A stretch of 42,843 nucleotides of DNA from an uncultured Synechococcus sp. (GTDB taxonomy: Bacteria; Cyanobacteriota; Cyanobacteriia; Phormidesmidales; Phormidesmidaceae). The notes beneath the pieces were generated by a model. It did not search any database. It saw only the letters and a program-made list of their open reading frames with translations, and was not told the origin of the DNA. The DNA lies in contig CALDSK010000339.1 in NCBI GenBank assembly GCA_937911865.1, positions 1 through 42,843 of the forward strand, in the 5' to 3' direction. The translations under genes were made by a program, and so were the position numbers. Below, piece after piece: positions 23,462-32,875 of this stretch (the first letter of the stretch is position 1; each line of letters starts with the position of its first letter).

Positions 23462-24426
23462 TGGATAACAATTCTTCAACGCCTTCCAAACCGCCGCTGT
23501 ATTCTTCTAAATCTTCCTCTCCTAAGTCACATGATTTTCTTTCTGGCAAATACCCACCGGGCACTGGATTTGACCAACGGCGGCGTCAGGACCGCCTGCA
23601 GCAGCAGGAAAAACAACAGTTTGACCAGGTCATGGAGCTTTCTGATGAAGTTGAGCAGGAGGGAGCGGAAGTGGCCCCTCTTATCCAGCAATCTCAACAG
23701 CAAAAAAATCATATAGCTGCCAATGAGGAAGACAATCTTCCCATAGCCCATGCGCAACCTGATGATGTAGTTCGATACGGATTGTTCGTCGTTCTGGTAA
23801 TCGCCGCCTATGTCATTTCTCTGTTGTTGATTTACGCGGGGACGGCATACCTGGTGGGTTTGTTGGTGGGCTCTAATCAAGTGCTAAAAGCACTGGGAGT
23901 TCTTTTGGTACCCATTACCCTGGTGGGCTTGCAGCTTGCTGTCGGGACTGAACTGTATCGGGTCAAAGAACAGAACAAACCAGAGCAAGCAAAGAGGCTT
24001 GCCGTTCTCAAGCAGGTAGCGGTGGTGCTTGTCACCATCTCACCCGCGATGGTGCTGGCCACCTTCTTGGCAGAGACCTGGGGAGAGTGGCCCCTACCAC
24101 CAGCGCTGCTATTGCTGGTGGTGCGTATGCTCTTTGCCTTTACCACTGATGTCTGCCTCGTACGGAGTGGTGGCTGGGCATTGGAGGCTACAAGCTGGCT
24201 ATTGTTCAATATCGTTCAGTGGCGTCTGAAACGCCGACTGCGAAGCATTCAGCAACCGTTGGAAAATGGCATCGCATCATTGGTGCAAAAGCACCGGCAG
24301 TATCAGCGAGCCGCCGCTGACTTTCATCACGCTTTTCCTAACTCTCACCGGGTTTTCCCTGATTTTAGTCTGCGCACGAGGTTCGTGCTGCGAGGCCTGA
24401 TGTGCTCTGATTCTGATCAGGTCTAA
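23461..24426 (+). CDS. Multi-pass membrane protein of the transfer operon
   Basis: The 321-residue product has a polar, Gln-rich cytoplasmic N-terminus (1-100) followed by about four or five hydrophobic helices (106-136, 140-163, 183-205, 212-235) and a basic C-terminal tail. Translational overlap with the vWA gene (TAATG) implies that the two proteins are made together. It lies directly before the VirD4-like gene, separated by a terminator-like hairpin. No known T4SS family is evident; it may be an inner-membrane partner of the coupling protein. Confidence 0.65.
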   Translation: MDNNSSTPSKPPLYSSKSSSPKSHDFLSGKYPPGTGFDQRRRQDRLQQQEKQQFDQVMELSDEVEQEGAEVAPLIQQSQQQKNHIAANEEDNLPIAHAQPDDVVRYGLFVVLVIAAYVISLLLIYAGTAYLVGLLVGSNQVLKALGVLLVPITLVGLQLAVGTELYRVKEQNKPEQAKRLAVLKQVAVVLVTISPAMVLATFLAETWGEWPLPPALLLLVVRMLFAFTTDVCLVRSGGWALEATSWLLFNIVQWRLKRRLRSIQQPLENGIASLVQKHRQYQRAAADFHHAFPNSHRVFPDFSLRTRFVLRGLMCSDSDQV

Positions 24427-24439
24427 CCGTTCATCTATT

Positions 24440-24498
24440 CGCCTAGCCGGTGAGCTTATGCAGTCTTCTCTCTGCAGAGCAGTTGGCTAGGCGTTTTT
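24440..24498 (+). terminator. Terminator-like long hairpin
   Basis: CGCCTAGCC (24440-24448) pairs exactly with GGCTAGGCG (24485-24493), followed at once by TTTTT. The 36-nt loop itself holds the palindrome CTCTGCAGAG. It lies between the membrane-protein gene and the coupling-protein gene and may attenuate read-through. Confidence 0.6.
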
Positions 24499-24532
24499 GG
24501 TACTCGCACATTGTTGTTTTTGAGAAAACCTC

Positions 24533-26566
24533 ATGTTTAGTAATTTTCAAAAGATGCGGCAGGGATTCTCTCCCTTGCTGGGCCTTGATCTCCTTCATCA
24601 ATTGACCAACTTTCTACTGGTGACAGCGTGGGCGGCACCGTTGTTCTACATCTTGCATGAAGTGATACTGGATGTAAGCGTTGACTGGCAGCCCTGGCAG
24701 TTATTGATTCCAATTGTTCCTTTTTGGTGGTTGCTTATTGTTTCCACTTGGTCGAACTATCGGGTTCTAGTAGCGGAGCAGGCTCTATTGACACCCGGTC
24801 AGTTCCGCTGTGCCCTCCTGGCTTTTCTCGCGGCATCACTGCTAGCCTGTTTTATCCATATTCTGGCGTTCGTGGGGGTCTTTGGTGGTGTCATCAGCTT
24901 TGTGGCTATCTTTCGGATGATGATGGCCTTTCATCGGCAGCAATATATTGGCAAGGCTGGCCGCTTCTTTTGGCCCAATCGTAGGGTACGCCGCTATTAC
25001 CGCTTTAAACTGAAAAAGGCAAAACGCAGGCTGTACTGGGCTGGAACACCATTCCCCTGGGAAGAAGCCGTGCGTAATTTTTGTCTCTTCGGGGCAATTT
25101 CGTCCGGAAAAACCATCATGCTGCGCCTGTACATGCAAAGCATTTTGCCACGTGTTGGCGTCGATCCCGATGTCAAATCTGTAACCATTTACGACGCAAA
25201 AAGAGACGCATGTTCTACCGTGCGCAAAATTAACTCCGATTGCCCTCTTTACATTCTCAACCCTTGGGATGCAAGGTGTGCTTGGTTTAGGATTAGCGAA
25301 ACCATTGTTAACCGGGAAGGGGCTTTGGCCGTGGTTGCGCAGTTCGCGCCTCCTCTACCTGCAAAGGCTAGCGCCAACACGTTCTGGATTGAAGCCGCTC
25401 ACTACGGCATGACCGGAATCTGTCTATTTTTTACCATCGTTGCTAAGGAAAATTGGCGGCTGGCTGATATTTTTATTTCGCTGAGGTCTGCCGACCGGAT
25501 GCTGGCCATTCTGGGATCGCGCCCTGAAACACAGGAGTTTGTCTATCTCTTAGGAGGGGAAAGACTAACGTTTTCAGTGATGTGTACGATTCAGGTATAC
25601 CTCTCAAAACTAGCTCCTATAGCAGCGGCTTTTCAAGAGAAAGAACGCCTCGAAAAGGAACTGAACGTCCCACAGAAAAGTTTCACCATTGATGAACTCA
25701 TTAACACTGCTGCCATTGTCTTGCTGGGTCGTGATGTCAAGAACATCATTGCCATCAATGCCTACAATCGTCTGCTGATTACGTTGATGGGGTTAGAGCT
25801 GCTCAATCTACCGGGCAATGATGAAGCGCGATCACCACGCAATTTCTTTATCCTGGATGAATTTCATACACTGGGCGATTTGGGACTTCCGTTTCTCGAA
25901 CTGCTGACAAATGGCAGTGGTAAAGGCGTGAGTATCGCCCTAGCAACCCAGGCTTACACGTTTTTACAACAAATCTATGGAAGAGAGGGTGCAGAAACCA
26001 TGATGGGCCAGATCTTTCACAAGCTGTTCCTCCGGTTGAACGATCACACCACCTCCGCCTACGCCTCTGAACTCATTGGTACAGCCCAGCAGTTCAAACA
26101 GGTTTTCGATAGCAAACAGAACAAGTGGATTACATCTGACCGTGTAGAGCGCGTCAAGGTGGCTCCAGCAGAAGATCTGCGGCGCAATCATCCACCTGTC
26201 AAGGGTTTGCCAGGACTGTTCAATAAGCTACTGGGCCGTGGAGGATCTCCCCTCACGGGCTATGCCTACGGACAATTCGGCTACTGGATGAAACTCTCCC
26301 CAAAAGAGATTTCCAAACGTTTGATGCCAAAGTCTAAAGACCCAAATGTTATTCCCTGGGATATTCCGGAAATTAAAACTTGGAATTATGCCGATCTGGA
26401 GCGATTGGGTCTTACAGAAGTCATCAGCCTAGATGACTTTGAAGAGCATCGTCAGCAAGAGGAAGCGACCATGCGCGGTGCTAGTGCCAACTATTCAGAG
26501 ATTCTCCGCAATATCAGACAGCAGCTGCCTGACGAGAATGTCGATGATACCGCAGCGAATGCTTAA
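24533..26566 (+). CDS. VirD4/TraG-type coupling protein (T4CP) ATPase
   Basis: The 677-residue product has about four N-terminal membrane helices (25-45, 57-72, 92-110, 112-130) and a cytoplasmic ATPase. The P-loop is GAISSGKT (187-194) and Walker B is NFFILDEFHTLG (437-448, with D442-E443). A Gln motif follows in ALATQAYTF. This matches T4CPs, which recruit the relaxase-DNA complex to a type IV channel. The P-loop G-A-x-S-S-G-K-T variant is usual for the family. No VirB4- or VirB-type channel gene is in the window, so transfer may use genes outside the window or a helper plasmid. Confidence 0.88.
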   Translation: MFSNFQKMRQGFSPLLGLDLLHQLTNFLLVTAWAAPLFYILHEVILDVSVDWQPWQLLIPIVPFWWLLIVSTWSNYRVLVAEQALLTPGQFRCALLAFLAASLLACFIHILAFVGVFGGVISFVAIFRMMMAFHRQQYIGKAGRFFWPNRRVRRYYRFKLKKAKRRLYWAGTPFPWEEAVRNFCLFGAISSGKTIMLRLYMQSILPRVGVDPDVKSVTIYDAKRDACSTVRKINSDCPLYILNPWDARCAWFRISETIVNREGALAVVAQFAPPLPAKASANTFWIEAAHYGMTGICLFFTIVAKENWRLADIFISLRSADRMLAILGSRPETQEFVYLLGGERLTFSVMCTIQVYLSKLAPIAAAFQEKERLEKELNVPQKSFTIDELINTAAIVLLGRDVKNIIAINAYNRLLITLMGLELLNLPGNDEARSPRNFFILDEFHTLGDLGLPFLELLTNGSGKGVSIALATQAYTFLQQIYGREGAETMMGQIFHKLFLRLNDHTTSAYASELIGTAQQFKQVFDSKQNKWITSDRVERVKVAPAEDLRRNHPPVKGLPGLFNKLLGRGGSPLTGYAYGQFGYWMKLSPKEISKRLMPKSKDPNVIPWDIPEIKTWNYADLERLGLTEVISLDDFEEHRQQEEATMRGASANYSEILRNIRQQLPDENVDDTAANA

Positions 26567-26693
26567 TCCTCATAAAGAGTAATGCTTTCAGCCAGCTCCA
26601 GCCTCCTTACATCGCTAAAGGCATACATAAGGCATGGCTGTGACTGGTCTCTCACAACTTTTTGTTCTTTTTGAAATTTGAGGTACTCCCATT

Positions 26694-27482
26694 ATGGGTA
26701 GGTTGTCCCTTCTATCAAACAGTAAGGGGGGCGTGGGGAAGAGTTTCACGGCCCGCACGTTTATTCAATATTGCTTGGATCACGGTATTGATATTCGTCC
26801 TTTCGATCTAGATCGGTCCAACGCCGACGTGTATCGCTGCTATCGACGAGTTTTAAATGTTCAGTTAGCAATTTTAAGCGAGTCAGAGAAATTCCAAGAC
26901 TCTGCCAACGATATGTTCAATGCTGCCATTGAGCACGAGGTTATTGCGAATTTACCAGCACAATACGGGCCAGCACTTAGAGACTGGATACAGAAAAACC
27001 AACTACTGGAGTTAGCAGATGAAGCTGGAGTTGATCTGCGGATGTTCTGGGTTTGCGATGCTGGCTATGACTCGTTGCAGCTGTTGAAACGCTCGCTAAA
27101 GGACTATGGCCATTGCATTCAGCATGTACTTGTGGCAAACCACGGTAAAACGGACGACAGAAGCTTTTTAGAGGCGGATGAAGCCTTTCAGGAGATGTTA
27201 GCCACCTACTCTGTACCCACCATGGTCCTGCCTAAATTTATAGGCAACTATGAGCGGAATTTCATTGATGCTCAGTCCCTCGATTTTGGTACGGCTCGCA
27301 CTCATCCTGACCTGGGTCTAATCTCCAGGCAGCGCATCAAAACCTACTTGCGCAAAGCCTACGCCGCCATTGAGGCAGCTGAGCTATTCACGGTGCCCGT
27401 GGCCACTGCTCCCATTGAACAGGGGCAGCGTAAACCTCAGCATTCCTCACGACAGCGCGTTTCATCTAGGGAGGACGGCTAA
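26694..27482 (+). CDS. ParA/MinD-family ATPase
   Basis: The 262-residue product begins with the deviant Walker A SKGGVGKS (residues 9-16), typical of ParA-like ATPases. The second motif is DLDRSNAD (38-45). It lacks an N-terminal HTH, as in type Ib ParA and the mobilisation-associated ParA-like proteins. It could position the plasmid or the transfer complex. GAGG lies 10-11 bases before ATG 26694. It overlaps the next gene by one base (TAATG). No ParB homologue is recognised nearby, but the repeats at 22287 could serve as a binding site. Confidence 0.82.
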   Translation: MGRLSLLSNSKGGVGKSFTARTFIQYCLDHGIDIRPFDLDRSNADVYRCYRRVLNVQLAILSESEKFQDSANDMFNAAIEHEVIANLPAQYGPALRDWIQKNQLLELADEAGVDLRMFWVCDAGYDSLQLLKRSLKDYGHCIQHVLVANHGKTDDRSFLEADEAFQEMLATYSVPTMVLPKFIGNYERNFIDAQSLDFGTARTHPDLGLISRQRIKTYLRKAYAAIEAAELFTVPVATAPIEQGQRKPQHSSRQRVSSREDG

Positions 27483-28237
27483 TGACAAACGTATCTCGGC
27501 TTCCCTCTCGCCCACATCAACAGGGCAGTGATACTGATCTCCTTGATCGGGTTCTTATTTCTCTTTCTATCGAGCAGAGAGCACGCGTTTTGGAACTGGT
27601 TTCACAGCTTGATATCGAACGAGACGATCCTCTGTTTCTCATGGCCGTGGCAACCAACCAGCTCATGGTGCTGGTACAGGACGCCCCGGAAGATTTAGCA
27701 GCCTTATTCGCTGCCTTTCTGGAGCGACTAGACGCCTGGGGTGACCAGAATCTTGCCACCCTAGATAGTCTGGCCGCCGAAGCCAATGCGGTGCGGCAGC
27801 TTAATGAGTGCTGCGCCACGCTAGCAGGCCATACCGACCAGTTGCAAACGGCAATCCGCACCTTGATCAACACCCTTGAGTCTTCTCCCATTGACGCTCC
27901 TGGTTGGGAAGCCAGTTTGCAACAGGTTCAGCGGGAGTTGACCCTGACAATCACGGCCATGCAAACAGCACCACGTGGCAGTGATACTCCCGCCGCTTCA
28001 GCTGTGCTCAAGCAACGAGTCGAACGTTCGTCACCAAAGCGAGTCTTTTTGGTGCCGGTGCTCATAGCCCTGTGTGGTTCTGGTATAGGGCTCGGGCTAT
28101 GGCGGCAACATCAGGCACAACGGCACCAGTTCCAGCAGATAAACCAACGCCTGGAATGGCTGCTGAAAAAGCAAAACCGCCGTGATTGCGCAGACGGTGT
28201 TCTATCGACTGACGATCCGCTCTGCCGATTCCAATAG
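27482..28237 (+). CDS. Coiled-coil protein with one C-terminal-half membrane helix
   Basis: The 251-residue product is helical for residues 15-160 (Leu/Ala/Asp-rich, with a likely coiled coil). It has one membrane helix at about 187-206 (VFLVPVLIALCGSGIGLGLW), then a Gln-rich helix and a Cys-containing end. It starts at the TAATG overlap with the ParA-like gene. Proteins of this layout are frequent next to ParA/T4CP genes on mobilisable plasmids and may tether the complex to the membrane. The family is not assigned. Confidence 0.65.
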   Translation: MTNVSRLPSRPHQQGSDTDLLDRVLISLSIEQRARVLELVSQLDIERDDPLFLMAVATNQLMVLVQDAPEDLAALFAAFLERLDAWGDQNLATLDSLAAEANAVRQLNECCATLAGHTDQLQTAIRTLINTLESSPIDAPGWEASLQQVQRELTLTITAMQTAPRGSDTPAASAVLKQRVERSSPKRVFLVPVLIALCGSGIGLGLWRQHQAQRHQFQQINQRLEWLLKKQNRRDCADGVLSTDDPLCRFQ

Positions 28238-28323
28238 TCTGAATCTCTCACTGTTGTCACTGGGGCTGGCAAGGCTGGCCCCTGCGCTCATCACACCCAT
28301 TCTTGTCTATCACCTGCAATTCC

Positions 28324-30075
28324 ATGGAACACCAATCCTCTGCACATCAAAAGCCAACAGCTGGGCGATCGCAATCAGCGCCGCAACCTTCACCAGCCAA
28401 TGACAATCAACGCCTTCGATTAGCGCCAGCACAGCCTGCAGAGCTATCAAAGCCTTCCACAACGCCCACTAAAAACTCTACACAATTGAATCATTCACTG
28501 CCTGCCAGTGGTCGCTTATTAAATGGCCTGAAGGTCGGCGCACAACGTCTTTCTCCACTATTGGCAGTCGAGTCGGCTTACAAACTATACAGTGCCAATG
28601 AACAGCGAAAAGATCTGAAGACAGAGCTTCTAGCGCGAAAAGAAGAACTCAAAGCAATAAAGGCAGAAGTCAAAACCCTTCAGCATAAAATGGACGCCCA
28701 TCGACAGGCACAAAACCCTCGCCCTGCATTACACCCCTATGAACGCCCGGAGAGAGAAGAACCGAACAACCGGCCCATATTGCCACAACAGGTTCAAGTA
28801 GCAGACCCTGTCCTTAATGCAGGTGAGAATCCCTCAAATCATCCCGCAACAGATAATGTCGGGGCTGCGACACAGGAACAATCTCAGAAACGGCAACGGC
28901 GCTGTTTTGTGGATGAAGATTTACTGCCGACACACTCTCCAAAATCTGAGCAGTCGCGTCTATACCCAGAAAAGCCCTCCATATCAGGTTCTGATAGTCG
29001 GCCAGTAAGTTTTAATATCAAGCTCTCAGAAGAGCTGCAGTCTTTGGGAAATAGCGAGGAACAAGAAGACCGTCTCATAGCGATTTATCTATCAATCCCT
29101 TCACGAGAAACTCCTGAGCTAAACGCACCTGAAAATACATCTCCTGGAGAGGGGCAAGATATTGCGACCCAGGCATACCAGCAGTTTATGGCCACCAGAG
29201 CTATTAAAGAGGGGCGTGAAGGGATAGACCGTACCATTGATCCGGATAGAGCCTTAAACGCCGATAGTGAAGCGTTCATGAGCCTTTTAGGCGTTACTAA
29301 TGATGAAACCGCACTGCAAACATTATTGGAGACAAGTCCAACAGCAGCCAATTTAAGCCGCGAACATCAAGATGCATACGTTGAGACCGTGATGGGCCTC
29401 TCCTTGGAAAAAGTGAGCACGTTAGAAATGGTTATGGGTCGCGATGGTTCCATCGTTGGAGTGAGCACCACTGATACAAGCCGAGGCATTGGCAACCCTG
29501 GTATTGATAGAACTGCACCCACGCCGCGAGAAGAGCGTTTGTTCGATGCTGAACGCACAGAATTGATGGTGCGATCATTCCCTGGTCTGCCCCTTCCAGC
29601 GAAACTGGAATACCAGCGCGAACTTGGCTCCTTAATTCGAGAATTTGGTCGGGATGGGCTCGCGTTCAAAGAAGACGAATGCGACGAAGATGCAAAAACG
29701 GTGGATCAGTACATTGCAGCCAGGATGAGCATTGGTGGGTTCAAGCCGCCTGAGATCATAGAGTCGGTCTCTGGCTCTAGCCCGGAAACTGCTGAGATGT
29801 CCAAAGGTCAACGTGCACAATACACATTGACGCAGATACAGCCTGTATTTAAGCAGGATGAAGTTAGCGCTCAACGTGAGACGATCAACAATATCCGCCA
29901 GGATGCTCAGGTTCCTGCAGACATTAAGCGCAGCGATTGTTGGGAACTGGTTCTGCAGGCAATACCAGAGCAACAGTGGAACCCGCAGAATCCTGATGCA
30001 ACGTGTCGTGGATATTCCTCTTCTCCTGCTCCACCGCCACGCGAGCCAGAACCGGAACCTCTGCTAGGACCATAG
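28324..30075 (+). CDS. Large hydrophilic hypothetical protein of the transfer operon
   Basis: The product has 583 residues from ATG 28324; the earlier TTG 28303 is less likely. Its N-terminal 60 residues are Pro/Gln/Ser-rich. A Lys/Glu coiled coil lies at about 95-135, followed by a long disordered stretch (140-240) and a more ordered acidic C-terminal half (about 245-560) ending in a Pro/Glu tail. It contains no membrane helix or known catalytic motif. The gene lies 86 bp after the single-TM protein and probably belongs to the same operon. A scaffold or secreted factor role is possible but unsupported. Confidence 0.6.
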   Translation: MEHQSSAHQKPTAGRSQSAPQPSPANDNQRLRLAPAQPAELSKPSTTPTKNSTQLNHSLPASGRLLNGLKVGAQRLSPLLAVESAYKLYSANEQRKDLKTELLARKEELKAIKAEVKTLQHKMDAHRQAQNPRPALHPYERPEREEPNNRPILPQQVQVADPVLNAGENPSNHPATDNVGAATQEQSQKRQRRCFVDEDLLPTHSPKSEQSRLYPEKPSISGSDSRPVSFNIKLSEELQSLGNSEEQEDRLIAIYLSIPSRETPELNAPENTSPGEGQDIATQAYQQFMATRAIKEGREGIDRTIDPDRALNADSEAFMSLLGVTNDETALQTLLETSPTAANLSREHQDAYVETVMGLSLEKVSTLEMVMGRDGSIVGVSTTDTSRGIGNPGIDRTAPTPREERLFDAERTELMVRSFPGLPLPAKLEYQRELGSLIREFGRDGLAFKEDECDEDAKTVDQYIAARMSIGGFKPPEIIESVSGSSPETAEMSKGQRAQYTLTQIQPVFKQDEVSAQRETINNIRQDAQVPADIKRSDCWELVLQAIPEQQWNPQNPDATCRGYSSSPAPPPREPEPEPLLGP

Positions 30076-30138
30076 GCTATATAAGGGTTATAGCGACAAT
30101 TTTATTGATTTTCAGAAGTAATTCTGGCATTCTTCAGG

Positions 30139-30861
30139 ATGACTCCAGAACAGTTTCTAGCCATCTTCCAACAGTTTAATTTCAAACTGAAACACGCCCC
30201 CAATATGCTGCCCGATACTCCAGCTAAAACAATTCAGCAGTGGGCTAATGGCACAAAAATCATTCCACCAGCTATCGCTGATAGATTACGGTATCTCAGT
30301 GTTGCGCATGAAACGCTCAAAATACAGGCTATCGAAGAAGCAGAAGCTGCCAGCAAAGCGGTCTTTTGGCCGACATACCTTCATGAGTCAGATTTCAAAA
30401 CTATCGATCCCCAACAGTATGAGATTTTTCTCGGGTGTCCACGAGTGTTCTCACAGGCATTAATTGCCGCTGAGTCTGCATTCTTATACATGACTTGGAT
30501 GGGAAGTAAAATCAAAGGCAATGTCCATACCTATTCTTTAACGGCACGGGCATATTTCTCGTGGCTTGACCATTATGGTCTACCTAATACGAAGGCTAAC
30601 CGTAGTCACTTTGCCGAACAATCATATGAGCTACACAGACCACCAACGGACGAGGAGTTTGAGTCGAATATGCAGCAGCTTATCAATTCGCCTACTACGT
30701 CATCTAGAGAACGCCGCTATGCAAACAACATAATCAGGATACACATGATCGCCAAAGCGAAGCACGAGAAAATTCATCGTCAGGGAGAGGCCGAAAAACC
30801 ACAGATCTCCACCTCAGCTAAAGTGGTAGAGGATTTCTTTGCCCGTCATGCCGATGCCTAG
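30139..30861 (+). CDS. Hypothetical protein with possible N-terminal HTH
   Basis: The 240-residue product begins MTPEQFLAIFQQFNFKLKH and continues with TPAKTIQQWANGTKIIPPAIADRL, resembling XRE/Cro-like helix-turn-helix proteins, where a recognition helix precedes 'NG...IPP'. The remainder is mostly helical and basic at the C-terminus. It could be the regulator of the upstream operon. ATG 30139 has AGGATG overlapping, with no distinct spacing. It is the last rightward gene before two strong hairpins. Confidence 0.5.
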   Translation: MTPEQFLAIFQQFNFKLKHAPNMLPDTPAKTIQQWANGTKIIPPAIADRLRYLSVAHETLKIQAIEEAEAASKAVFWPTYLHESDFKTIDPQQYEIFLGCPRVFSQALIAAESAFLYMTWMGSKIKGNVHTYSLTARAYFSWLDHYGLPNTKANRSHFAEQSYELHRPPTDEEFESNMQQLINSPTTSSRERRYANNIIRIHMIAKAKHEKIHRQGEAEKPQISTSAKVVEDFFARHADA

Positions 30862-30947
30862 TTCTGATGTCTATTTTTTGCTGTGGAGAGGCGTCACAAT
30901 CCCTTTCCTTCAGAGCCGCCATCGGTGCTTATCAATGGGCTGGGCTG

Positions 30948-30999
30948 GGTTCTAGGGTCAAGGGTTAACAGCGCCCTAGCGCCCCTTGATGCTAGAACC
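30948..30999. repeat. Long imperfect hairpin with nested stem between convergent genes
   Basis: Left arm 30948-30964 (GGTTCTAG..TCAAGGG) pairs with 30983-30999 (CCCTTGA..CTAGAACC) with two central mismatches. The loop contains GCGC-CCTA-GCGC. It lies between the end of the rightward operon and the end of the leftward relaxase frame, so it may terminate both; it has no T-run. Confidence 0.6.
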
Positions 31000-31037
31000 T
31001 GGCACTGCCACCATCGCAACCTGATGGTAAGCCGTTT

Positions 31038-31056
31038 GGAAAGGGAGACCCTTTCC
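31038..31056. terminator. Short perfect hairpin, possible bidirectional terminator
   Basis: GGAAAGGG and CCCTTTCC pair exactly around AGA, followed by TTT on the plus strand and AAAC on the minus strand. It stands 52 bp from the 3' end of the relaxase frame. It is a weak terminator by sequence but well placed. Confidence 0.4.
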
Positions 31057-31108
31057 TTTGGTGAGCCAGAGGTAATGAGTCTGGGTGTTGAGATTGAGAC
31101 AACTATCT

Positions 31109-32704
31109 TTATAGTCCTAGCTCGATGTCTCGTTCTTGCTGCGCTTGCTTTTGTTTTGATGGTTTGCGCTTTTTAAGTGGTGGCTGAACTTTGGGTTTTG
31201 ATATCTTTTCTTTACCGGTAGAAGGCTCTGAACCCTTCAGCTCTGCTGCAGAGCATTCTGTTTTTTTATCAGCTGCCTGGGATTTCTGTTGTTGCCTATT
31301 CTGCTTCTTTTTCTCTTGGGTATTAAGTCGCTCTTGCCAATATTCTCTTCGTTGATAAACCCGCTCCACAATGCGGCGAATGTACCCCACCCGTTGACCA
31401 GGCGCTTGCTCCATTAGTTCCGGGCTAGACCGGGCGATCACGCGCCGAGTTTGCTGCCGTGAATACCCTCGTCTAGCTAGTTTTTCTGCCAGCCAGCGAT
31501 CAGCACTGGTGTATGCCTTTGTGCCCTTCTCACGCAGCTGCTGCCCCAGCTCTCGCAAGTAAAGTGTTGTCGCTCCTGGCTTCTGCTCTGTGGTTTCTGC
31601 TCCGTGGCTTGAATCATCTGTAGCCAGCTCTTCACTATCCGTCTGCGATCGCGCAGCACCAGCATCGCCCCTTGCAGCGAGGCTGGCAGCAGCTAAGGCT
31701 GCTTCAATGCGCCTCAGCTGCTCTGCCTCTGCATGGCGGCCGCCATATGTTTGAAGCATTAACAATGTCGTTGGGGATAAGCCCCAGGATTGAATGTCAG
31801 CGCTGTTAGATTGCTTCTCAGTGCTGGCAGTCTGGTATCCAGTTCCATGGATTGAACCATCCTGGGGCGATGGTCGTCCCGAGTCTGACGCTGCAATGGT
31901 CTGCCAATGCTGTAGCTGCGTAATAAGGCTTCGTTGGTCTATTGGTGTCTGACCGGGTTCAAACGCTTGCCGGTGGCGGTCATCTGTAGATGGTATACCG
32001 TATTGCTGCTGCCATTGCTCGAAATCGTCTGGCAATAATCCTAAACGCACTGTTGCCGCATGGGTTTCTGCACCCAGCGACTCATCCTGAAATTCCTCGT
32101 ATAACTGCGCTTCCAGCGCCGCTATTTCCGCCAGCAACTTGCTCTCCTGCTGTCGTTCAGCAGCGGTCATAGACTCGCGAGCAGCTATTGTTTCAGCGGC
32201 GGCGAGCTCTTCTTGCACTCTCGCCCACTGTGTTTCGCGTAAGGCCTGTGCTTCTCGTTCCAGCAACAGGGTATTTGCGTCAATGTCTGACCAACGTTCT
32301 TTTAGCTCACTGGTTTTGACACCCAGTAGCCGCGGTGGACTGTAGGATTTCCCCTGTTCGTCTACCACGACGAACGCACGGCGATCACCGCGACAAAGCA
32401 ATAGGTTTTGGTCTGCCAGTGCTGCCTCGAACCCTGCCCCGCTATCGGTGGTTCTGTAGGCATCTAACAGAATGATGCGTACCTGCTGTCTTGATAGAAC
32501 TGGTGGTACTGATTGCTCGCCGTCATTATCAGATTTATGTGGAGTGATAGCAGTATCAAAGTCGGCCCAACGCTGGCGCAGCTGCCCGATATTGGTGTTA
32601 AGCAATCGCCTTGGACTATGCCGCTCACCGTTGGCATCGATGACAACGAAGGTTTCAAATTGATTGCCGGATGAGCGCTGTCGTTGTTCCCGGCACAATT
32701 GCAA
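31109..32704 (-). CDS. Relaxase C-terminal portion, separated by an in-frame stop
   Basis: This frame encodes at least 531 residues and is open up to 32875, directly after the relaxase stop and in the same frame. The only possible restart is TTG 32704, which has no ribosome binding site and falls inside a repeated domain. That domain occurs twice: once spanning the proposed TTG start (about 32740-32545) and once at 32495-32270, each with LLLEAY/LLDAY, LCR, FVVID/FVVVD, SPxRLL and RW.DID/RW.DFD. A helical region then ends in a Lys-rich tail. It reads as the rest of a 766-codon MobA-type relaxase rather than an independent gene. Confidence 0.6.
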   Translation of the reverse strand: MQLCREQRQRSSGNQFETFVVIDANGERHSPRRLLNTNIGQLRQRWADFDTAITPHKSDNDGEQSVPPVLSRQQVRIILLDAYRTTDSGAGFEAALADQNLLLCRGDRRAFVVVDEQGKSYSPPRLLGVKTSELKERWSDIDANTLLLEREAQALRETQWARVQEELAAAETIAARESMTAAERQQESKLLAEIAALEAQLYEEFQDESLGAETHAATVRLGLLPDDFEQWQQQYGIPSTDDRHRQAFEPGQTPIDQRSLITQLQHWQTIAASDSGRPSPQDGSIHGTGYQTASTEKQSNSADIQSWGLSPTTLLMLQTYGGRHAEAEQLRRIEAALAAASLAARGDAGAARSQTDSEELATDDSSHGAETTEQKPGATTLYLRELGQQLREKGTKAYTSADRWLAEKLARRGYSRQQTRRVIARSSPELMEQAPGQRVGYIRRIVERVYQRREYWQERLNTQEKKKQNRQQQKSQAADKKTECSAAELKGSEPSTGKEKISKPKVQPPLKKRKPSKQKQAQQERDIELGL

Positions 32705-32875
32705 ATCGTGCTTTGCAATGGCAGCAGCAAAGTCTGTGCCGTTGCTTGACTGTTCATATGCTTCTAAGAGCAGCTTTTTGACTGAAGCTTTCGTGGTACC
32801 AGTGCGTCGGTCTTGCTGAATATCATCAAAATCCTCTTTGGCTACTGGCCGATCAACGTCGTGAGCAAGTCCCTG

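Noticed and set aside
28182..28403. 73-codon hydrophobic frame overlapping two genes
   Set aside because: It overlaps the end of the 27482-28237 gene and the start of the 28324 gene in another frame; its composition is explained by the overlap.
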